From Candidatus Atribacteria bacterium 1244-E10-H5-B2 (GTDB taxonomy: Bacteria > Atribacterota > JS1 > SB-45 > 34-128): a stretch of DNA of 7,928 nucleotides. The stretch spans positions 1 through 7,928 of the forward strand of contig NMQN01000453.1 in assembly GCA_003575245.1 (NCBI GenBank), in the 5' to 3' direction. Of this stretch, positions 1 to 5,422 are shown one piece after another. A program made the position numbers and the translations under genes. Under the pieces are notes generated by a model, which was given only the letters and a program-made list of their open reading frames with translations, did not search any database and was not told the DNA's origin. Position 1 is the stretch's first letter. Every line of letters begins with the position of its first letter.

Positions 1-75
1 GATGCAAGTTAAGAAATAAAATACGAGATAAAAAGATGCAAAACCAGTTTACAGTTTACAGTTTACAGTTTTTGG
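1..75. repeat. Left arm of a perfect 75-bp inverted repeat
   Basis: Bases 1-75 are, base for base, the reverse complement of 1811-1885. The match stops at 76 against 1810. It may continue to the left of the window, because the bases after 1885 have no partner here. The arm holds an inverted heptad array (ACAGTTT repeated) and joins directly to codon ~171 of the ligase paralogue. No stop-free frame with a good start crosses the junction: the frame of the ligase copy is open from 32 but has no ATG. Confidence 0.93.
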
Positions 76-1807
76 GCTTAGCGGTAATGTTGGTTATTTT
101 GCCGGATACTTAATTCTTCCCCTCTCTCTTGCCATCCCTCTATTCTTGATTAGCAAAAACAGAACCAGAAAGATTCTGCTTTTAATTGGAATCTTGCTTA
201 TGGGAACCACTCTTATATTAACCTTTGCCCGCTCGTCTTACCTGGCTCTTGGCGTATCAATGCTCTTTATGTTTTTACTCTTCCTCTTATCGAGAGGGAA
301 AATATTTATCAAAGAAAATAAGAAAATCTTTATTTTCTTATTGATTGCAATTATCTTGACGGTTTCCCTATTTATTATCCCCACTCCCTTAAATAAACCG
401 GGCACTGCTATTTCACAAATTAAAGGGAGAATTACAGTTATCCCGTTTAGCCAGGATACAAATATCACAGCAAGAATTGCTGTCTGGAAATTCACCGCGA
501 TGATGATTAAAGACCGTCCCATCCTGGGTTCAGGCATCGGAACTTTTAAATACAATACCTTAAGATACCAGGCAAAATTCTTTGAACAGGGTGATAATCG
601 CTCTATTTACCCTTATATCTTTGCTGATAGAGCCCATATCGAACACCTGCAGCTTTGGGCTGAGCTGGGAATAATCGGCCTTGCCATATTCCTCTGGCTT
701 ATGATAGCTTATTTTAATTACGGAATAAGGTATCTAAAAAGAGAAAAAAATAAGCAGAAGCAGGGGATAATGATTGGCCTGATGGGAGCGGTATTAGCAT
801 TTTTAATGGATAGTATTTTCTGGTTTCCTCTGCACTTACCGAGTAATCTTTCCTTGTTTTGGCTATTTATAGGGCTTGCTACAGTAATGGGTATAAAGGG
901 CACAGAGGAGAAGAAGAAGGAAAAGTTAGAAGCTGAAAAAATAAATAATAGACAAAAAGAAAGAAGTAAGGATAAAAAAGAAAAATCGGATAATGCTGCT
1001 TATATTAATAAGAATAAAAGAAGTAATATCTATAGGTTTAAGCCTATTTTATATATGATAATTGTACTTCTGGCTGTCTTCCTATGTGTTACTGTCTTCC
1101 GTCCTTTTATGGCACGTATTATCTGGCATTCCGGCCTTAAAGAACTTGGAAATGAAAATTGGGAGAAAGCTACAGATATATACGAAAGAGCTTTAAAATG
1201 GAATCCGCATGAAGGAACTTTACATTTTGACTTAGGAGAAATATTTTTAATGCGTGGGCTCGGTAATACCGCACTAAAAAGTTTTAAGGAAGCTGAAAAA
1301 TATAGGGACTTTCCTAGTTTACCTCAAAATCTCGCTGCAATTTATCTGGCTAAAGGCGACCTGGATGAGGCAATTTATGAATTTAAAAGAGCTATTTCTT
1401 ATCAGCCCAACAAGGAAGCAATGCCTCTTTTTTATGTTGAATTGGGGAATATTTATTTAAAGCTTGGAAAATATGAACCAGCAGAGGCAGCTTTTAAGGA
1501 TGCTCTTAAAATAAGCCCTAATCCTGTTAGCACCCAGTATGGTTTAGCTGACACTTACTTAAACCAGAATGAAATAGATGAGGAGTCGCTTGAATTGAAA
1601 AATATAATAGCTTCTAATCTTGTTGCTATCCACCATAGATTAGCAGAAGCCTATCTAAGACAGAATAAAACAGAAGAGGGATTGGTGGAATTAAAAAAAG
1701 TAATCGAGCTTGCCCCAGATAGCGAAGAGGCAAAATATGCTAGAGACACTATACAAAAAATCGAACAGGCAAAGCCAGAATCTCAACCAACAAAAACCGA
1801 CAACTAA
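74..1807 (+). pseudogene. 5'-truncated O-antigen ligase/TPR paralogue
   Basis: The frame from 74 encodes GLSGNVGYFAGY, which aligns with residues 171 onward of the intact paralogue at 1977-4100 and stays collinear to the C-terminus. About 170 N-terminal residues with the first membrane helices are missing, replaced by the inverted-repeat arm 1-75. The only plausible in-frame start nearby is TTG at 146, without a Shine-Dalgarno, and it would start inside a membrane helix. The rest is undamaged: Wzy_C-type membrane core, Lys/Glu-rich linker (about 890-1025), one more membrane helix, then TPRs. Changes against the intact copy fall in conserved places: the AHNEYLQ motif reads AHIEHLQ (632-652) and the His of VHSFFWF is Asp (809-811). 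It has 32 extra residues in the TPR region (about 1562-1657). I infer a decaying gene fragment, but the long open frame leaves recent truncation, a recombination cassette or an assembly chimera possible. Confidence 0.75.
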
Positions 1808-1843
1808 AAACCAAAAACTGTAAACTGTAAACTGTAAACTGGT
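1802..1843. repeat. Heptad array over the stop codon (AACTGTA type)
   Basis: Six 7-base units in register: AACTAAA, AACCAAA, three AACTGTA and AACTGGT. The TAA stop of the upstream frame (1805-1807) lies inside the first unit. The array overlaps the right arm of the inverted repeat. Confidence 0.85.
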
Positions 1844-1885
1844 TTTGCATCTTTTTATCTCGTATTTTATTTCTTAACTTGCATC
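1811..1885. repeat. Right arm of the perfect 75-bp inverted repeat
   Basis: Exact reverse complement of 1-75. It consists of the heptad array after the truncated ligase copy, an AT-rich stretch (1844-1877), and the start of a second heptad array. The AT-rich stretch has a diverged relative at about 4113-4143, after the intact paralogue. The sequence is therefore native to this 3' position, and the copy at 1-75 is the displaced one. Confidence 0.93.
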
Positions 1886-1905
1886 TTGCAACTCGCATCT
1901 TGCAA
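1878..1905. repeat. Heptad array (CTTGCAW type)
   Basis: Four in-register units: CTTGCAT, CTTGCAA, CTCGCAT, CTTGCAA. Same period as the AACTGTA arrays but a different word. A similar CTTGCAC array occurs at 7399-7412. Confidence 0.8.
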
Positions 1906-1927
1906 CTGATTTTTCTATCTTAATCTT

Positions 1928-1955
1928 AACTGAAAACTAAAAACTAAAAACTGGT
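1928..1955. repeat. Heptad array (AACTAAA type)
   Basis: Four units: AACTGAA, AACTAAA, AACTAAA, AACTGGT. It ends 6 bases before the ribosome binding site of the intact ligase gene. Confidence 0.8.
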
Positions 1956-1961
1956 CGACCG

Positions 1962-1968
1962 AAGGGAG
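1962..1968 (+). promoter_or_regulatory. Ribosome binding site of the intact ligase gene
   Basis: AAGGGAG ends 8 bases before ATG 1977 and fixes that start. A related string, AAAGGGA, stands at the same place before ATG 4192, showing that the two spacers are homologous up to the start codon. Confidence 0.7.
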
Positions 1969-1976
1969 ACCATCCA

Positions 1977-4100
1977 ATGTCACGAAAAAAAATAAGCTTA
2001 TCCAATTATTGCAGCTCTTTCCACACCAAGGCCATTGAAGCAACCATTATTGGTCTAATTATTATAGTTCCCATAGCTTTCCATCCCTGGTGTTTTAACT
2101 TTTACACGCCTGCTAAAGAATTTGTTTACGAAATTTTAATAATTACCGGGTTAATGTTTTGGGCACTTAAGATGGTCGGCAAGGAAGAGATTAAATTTAC
2201 CCCTACTCCCCTCAATCTTCCCGTTATAAGTTTTATTGCTATTTGTACACTCTCTTTAATTTGGTCAGATACTTTCTTTACCAGTTTAAAAGAATTACCT
2301 CTTTTTTTATCCGGACCCTTACTTTATTTTCTAATTGTAAATAATATAAAAAGCGAAAAGCAGATTAACCGCATCATTGGTGCAGTGACTATTGTAGCAG
2401 CGGTATTGGGCATATACGGTATTTTTCAGTACAATGGTATTGATTTTTACTTTATAATTAATAGTATCGCAGGACAGCGGGTTTATGGACTTTTCGGTAA
2501 TGCGGGCTATTTTGCCGGATATATAATTCTTCCACTCTCTCTTGCCATCTCCTTATTCTTGGTTAGTAAAAACAGAAAAAGAAAAATATTACTCTTGATT
2601 GGAATCTTAGCTATGGGGACCACTTTCATTGTAACCTTTACCCGCTCGTCTTATTTGGCACTGGGCATTTCTTTAATCTTTATGTTTTTACTCTTTCTTT
2701 TAGCAAGGGGAAAGAGATTTATTGTAGATAATAAGAAAATCTTTATTTTTCTATTAATTATAATTATCTTGACGGTTTCCTTATTTATTATCCCCACCTC
2801 CTTAAGCAAGCCGGGCACTACTATTTCACGAATCAAAGGGAGAGTTTCAATAGCGCAGCTTAAAAATACATTAACTTCAGGTGCGAGAATAGCTATCTGG
2901 AAGGTCACCGGGACGATGATTAAAGACCGTCCTATCCTGGGCTCAGGAATCGGAACCTTTAAATATAATGACTTAAGATATCAGGCAAAATTCTTTGAAC
3001 AGGGAGATAATCGCACCATTTACCCTCATGTCTTTGCTGATAAGGCTCACAACGAATACCTGCAACTCTGGGCTGAGCTGGGAATAATCGGCCTTGCTAT
3101 ATTTCTCTGGCTTATGATAGCTTATTTTAATTATGGAGTAAGATACTTGAAAAAAGAAAAGGATGAGCAAAGGCAGGGGATAATGATTGGTTTAATGGGG
3201 GCAGTTGTAGCATTTTTAGTTCACAGTTTTTTCTGGTTTCCCCTGCATCTAACCACTAATGTGTCCTTACTATGGTTATTTATAGGGCTTGCTACAGTAA
3301 TGGGTATTGAAAAAAACGGAAAATTAGAGGTAAGAGAGAAAATTAAAATTACACAGATAGATTATGATAAAGAAAAAAGAAGAAAAAAGAAAAAAAAGAG
3401 AAGTGATTTAAAAGAAAATAACATCCATAGGTTTAAACCTATCTTATATGTAGTAATTGTGCTTCTGGCTATCTTTTTGTGTATAACCGTAGCGCGTCCT
3501 TTTATGGCGAGAATTCACTGGTATTCCGGCTTCAAAGAAGTTGAAAAGGAAAATTGGGAAAAAGCTAATGAGATTTATGAAGTGGCTTTAAAATGGGATC
3601 CGTATGAAGGAGGTCTTTACTATGATCTTGGAAAAATATTTATGATACAAGACCTCTATAATACTGCACTTAAATATTTTGAGAAAGCTGAAAAATATTT
3701 TGACCTTCCTGGCTTACCTCAAAATTTCGCAATAATTTATCTTGCAAAAGGCGACCTGGATGAGGCAATTAATTCACTAAAACAAGCTATCTCCTATCAA
3801 CACAGAGAGGAAACGATGCCTCCTTTTTATAATGAATTAGGAAATGTTTATTTGAAGCTCGAAAAATATGAACCAGCAGAGGCAGCTTTTAAAAATGCTC
3901 TAAAAATAGATCCTAATCTTGTTAACGCCCATTATAGATTATCAGGAATTTACCTAAGACAGAATAAAATAGAAGAAACTTTGGTTGAATTGGAAAAAGT
4001 AGTTGAGCTTGCCCCGGATAGCCAGGAGGCAAAATATGCCCGAGACGCTATACAAAAAATCGAACAGGAAAAGCCAGAATCCCAACCAACAAACCAGTAA
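1977..4100 (+). CDS. O-antigen ligase/polymerase family protein with C-terminal TPRs
   Basis: A 707-residue inner-membrane glycan transferase of the WaaL/Wzy/PglL superfamily. Such proteins move undecaprenyl-linked glycans to an acceptor, or polymerise them, on the periplasmic side. Hydrophobic helices lie at about 20-40, 48-66, 80-97, 107-121, 132-152, 171-196, 203-244 (two), 254-273, 369-388, 401-422 and 428-446. The large loop 274-368 carries the Wzy_C-like region, with R304, W308, GSGIGTF (322-328) and AHNEYLQ (357-363, H358 being the candidate catalytic His). A Lys/Arg-rich linker (445-485) precedes another helix (487-508), then about five TPRs (514-683). By the positive-inside rule the linker is cytoplasmic and the TPRs periplasmic, where they could bind acceptor or partner proteins. 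The start is set by ATG 1977 with AAGGGAG upstream. The exact substrate (O-antigen, exopolysaccharide or protein glycan) cannot be told from sequence. Confidence 0.88.
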   Translation: MSRKKISLSNYCSSFHTKAIEATIIGLIIIVPIAFHPWCFNFYTPAKEFVYEILIITGLMFWALKMVGKEEIKFTPTPLNLPVISFIAICTLSLIWSDTFFTSLKELPLFLSGPLLYFLIVNNIKSEKQINRIIGAVTIVAAVLGIYGIFQYNGIDFYFIINSIAGQRVYGLFGNAGYFAGYIILPLSLAISLFLVSKNRKRKILLLIGILAMGTTFIVTFTRSSYLALGISLIFMFLLFLLARGKRFIVDNKKIFIFLLIIIILTVSLFIIPTSLSKPGTTISRIKGRVSIAQLKNTLTSGARIAIWKVTGTMIKDRPILGSGIGTFKYNDLRYQAKFFEQGDNRTIYPHVFADKAHNEYLQLWAELGIIGLAIFLWLMIAYFNYGVRYLKKEKDEQRQGIMIGLMGAVVAFLVHSFFWFPLHLTTNVSLLWLFIGLATVMGIEKNGKLEVREKIKITQIDYDKEKRRKKKKKRSDLKENNIHRFKPILYVVIVLLAIFLCITVARPFMARIHWYSGFKEVEKENWEKANEIYEVALKWDPYEGGLYYDLGKIFMIQDLYNTALKYFEKAEKYFDLPGLPQNFAIIYLAKGDLDEAINSLKQAISYQHREETMPPFYNELGNVYLKLEKYEPAEAAFKNALKIDPNLVNAHYRLSGIYLRQNKIEETLVELEKVVELAPDSQEAKYARDAIQKIEQEKPESQPTNQ

Positions 4101-4143
4101 GCTGGTAAACCGATTTTGTATCTTTTTATATTGTATTGCATTT

Positions 4144-4171
4144 AAACTGAAAACTGTAAACTAAAAACTGA
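4144..4171. repeat. Heptad array before the four-helix-bundle gene
   Basis: Four in-register units: AAACTGA, AAACTGT, AAACTAA, AAACTGA. It lies in a spacer (4101-4191) that resembles 1808-1976 in order and sequence: AT-rich block, heptads, then purine-rich ribosome binding site. Confidence 0.8.
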
Positions 4172-4191
4172 TTAACCAAAGGGAATTCTAA

Positions 4192-4554
4192 ATGTCCGAT
4201 TACAAAAAACTAAAAGTCTGGGAAGATGCCCATCAATTTACTATCGATATTTACAATATTACCAAAAAATTTCCTAATAACGAACAATATGGACTGACTT
4301 CCCAAATAAGAAGGTCATCATCATCTATTCCTACAAATATTGTTGAAGGCTGTGGGCAGCTTAATAATGGTAATCTAATAAGATTTTTAGGTATTGCTAA
4401 GGGTTCAGCATTTGAAGTAGAATATCAATTACTTTTAGCTAAAGATTTGAGTTACGTAACAGACGCTGAATATAATACTTTAGTTGAAAAAATTAAATAT
4501 GTCATTCGTAGATTAAACAATCTAATTAAATCTCTTAAAAACTGTAAACTGTAA
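4192..4554 (+). CDS. Four-helix-bundle protein (S23/IVP family)
   Basis: A 120-residue protein of the TIGR02436/PF05635 type, first known from open frames inside 23S rRNA intervening sequences and widespread as stand-alone genes. Its molecular role is unknown. The family signature is clear: KLKVWEDAHQF near the N-terminus, YGLTSQIRRSSSSIPTNI at 33-50 followed by VEG, and a Leu-rich C-terminal helix (95-116). Length is typical. ATG 4192 has AAAGGGA 7 bases upstream. The last four residues (NCKL) and the TAA stop are encoded by an AACTGTA heptad array, so the native C-terminus was probably remodelled by repeat growth. No 23S rRNA sequence surrounds it; it sits between a ligase gene and a wzz-like gene, with which no functional link is evident. 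Confidence 0.9.
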   Translation: MSDYKKLKVWEDAHQFTIDIYNITKKFPNNEQYGLTSQIRRSSSSIPTNIVEGCGQLNNGNLIRFLGIAKGSAFEVEYQLLLAKDLSYVTDAEYNTLVEKIKYVIRRLNNLIKSLKNCKL

Positions 4555-4574
4555 ACTGTAAACTGAAAACTGTA
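4540..4574. repeat. Heptad array running out of a coding region
   Basis: Five in-register units: AACTGTA three times, AACTGAA, AACTGTA. The first two units encode the final codons of the four-helix-bundle gene and most of its TAA stop (4552-4554). The array ends 3 bases before the GGAGG of the next gene. Confidence 0.9.
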
Positions 4575-4577
4575 ATT

Positions 4578-4582
4578 GGAGG
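4578..4582 (+). promoter_or_regulatory. Ribosome binding site of the wzz-like gene
   Basis: GGAGG with 9 bases to ATG 4592. It is the strongest Shine-Dalgarno in the window. Confidence 0.8.
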
Positions 4583-4591
4583 TATTTTCAA

Positions 4592-5419
4592 ATGCCAGAA
4601 ATACAAGAAGAAGAAATCGATTTGCGCGAATACATCAATGTGCTTTTAAAAAGAAAAGGTATCATTATCTTAATTTTTCTAATCGCGGTTATCACCGCCG
4701 TCCTGGTGAGTTATTTTGTTTTATCCCCAACGCCGACTTATAAATCCTCCACAGTCTTCCGCGTGGCTAAAATAGATGGCCTAGCGGTTATTAATATTAC
4801 TGAGTCCTTAGAAATTATAAAAAGTGATGTTGTGTTGGATGAGGTAATTAACCGGAGGGGCCTGGAAATAAGCACAGGACAATTAAAATCCCAGATAGAA
4901 GTAAAAAACCTAAAGGGCACCAGTTTTATAGAAGTATCTGTAACAGATGGTTCCCCGGAAAATGCAAAAAATCTAGTAGAAAATATAGCAAAAACCTTTA
5001 TCGAACAGAATCAAAACAAGTACCAAGATAAAGTAAAACTCATCGAAGAGCGACTAAAAATCATAGAAGTCCAGATTGCTGAATTTGAGAAAAGTATTCA
5101 GGAGATTGAAAAGACCAAGAAGAAAATTGCTGCATCCGAAGAATTATCAGAAAGGGAAAGACAATTTCAGGCCAGTTTATTATTAAGCTCATCAGTTACG
5201 GAAAGAAGTTTATGTAATGATTTAAGTAACCAGGAAAATAGTCTTAAGGCAAGCTTAAAGAGCTGTGAGGACTTTAGAATTATAAACTATGCCCAATTAC
5301 CAACTGCTCCCATTAATGAACCCAACAAAAAATTAAATATCTTAATCGCCGGAGTGCTTGGCCTCTTTGTGGGTATCTTTGTCGCCTTTTTCCTCGAATT
5401 CTGGCAAAAAGGAAAATAA
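4592..5419 (+). CDS. Wzz-type polysaccharide chain-length determinant
   Basis: A 275-residue polysaccharide co-polymerase: an inner-membrane protein with a large periplasmic domain that controls the length of chains made by Wzy-type polymerases. An acidic N-terminus with IDLREYINVLLKRKG (9-23) is the usual entry to the Wzz domain. TM1 is about 24-45, and a long charged segment predicted as coiled coil runs about 140-225. The Pro-rich PTAPINEPNKK (237-247) precedes TM2 (248-270), as in the family. Only a few residues follow TM2, so there is no fused tyrosine kinase domain (unlike BY-kinase Wzc proteins). At 275 residues it is on the short side. The stop is 3 bases from the start of the mutase gene, so the two are probably co-translated. 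Pairing with a neighbouring ligase/polymerase fits an exopolysaccharide or O-antigen role. Confidence 0.88.
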   Translation: MPEIQEEEIDLREYINVLLKRKGIIILIFLIAVITAVLVSYFVLSPTPTYKSSTVFRVAKIDGLAVINITESLEIIKSDVVLDEVINRRGLEISTGQLKSQIEVKNLKGTSFIEVSVTDGSPENAKNLVENIAKTFIEQNQNKYQDKVKLIEERLKIIEVQIAEFEKSIQEIEKTKKKIAASEELSERERQFQASLLLSSSVTERSLCNDLSNQENSLKASLKSCEDFRIINYAQLPTAPINEPNKKLNILIAGVLGLFVGIFVAFFLEFWQKGK

Positions 5420-5422
5420 AAA

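Noticed and set aside
36..38. ATG upstream of the truncated ligase copy as a possible start
   Set aside because: It is in a different frame from the ligase coding sequence, so it cannot start that protein.
238..555. Minus-strand open frame antisense to the truncated ligase copy; similar antisense frame at 2651-2908
   Set aside because: Shadow of hydrophobic coding sequence on the + strand. The two frames resemble each other only because the + strand genes are paralogues; no ribosome binding site or recognisable family.
1900..1926. Possible promoter (TTGCAA followed by TAATCT) before the intact ligase gene
   Set aside because: Spacing is about 15 bases and the -10 match is poor. TTGCAA is simply part of a heptad unit, and AT-rich DNA gives such matches by chance.
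1802..1955. CRISPR array
   Set aside because: The repeats are 7 bases, directly adjacent and without spacers, so this is simple tandem repetition and not a CRISPR array.
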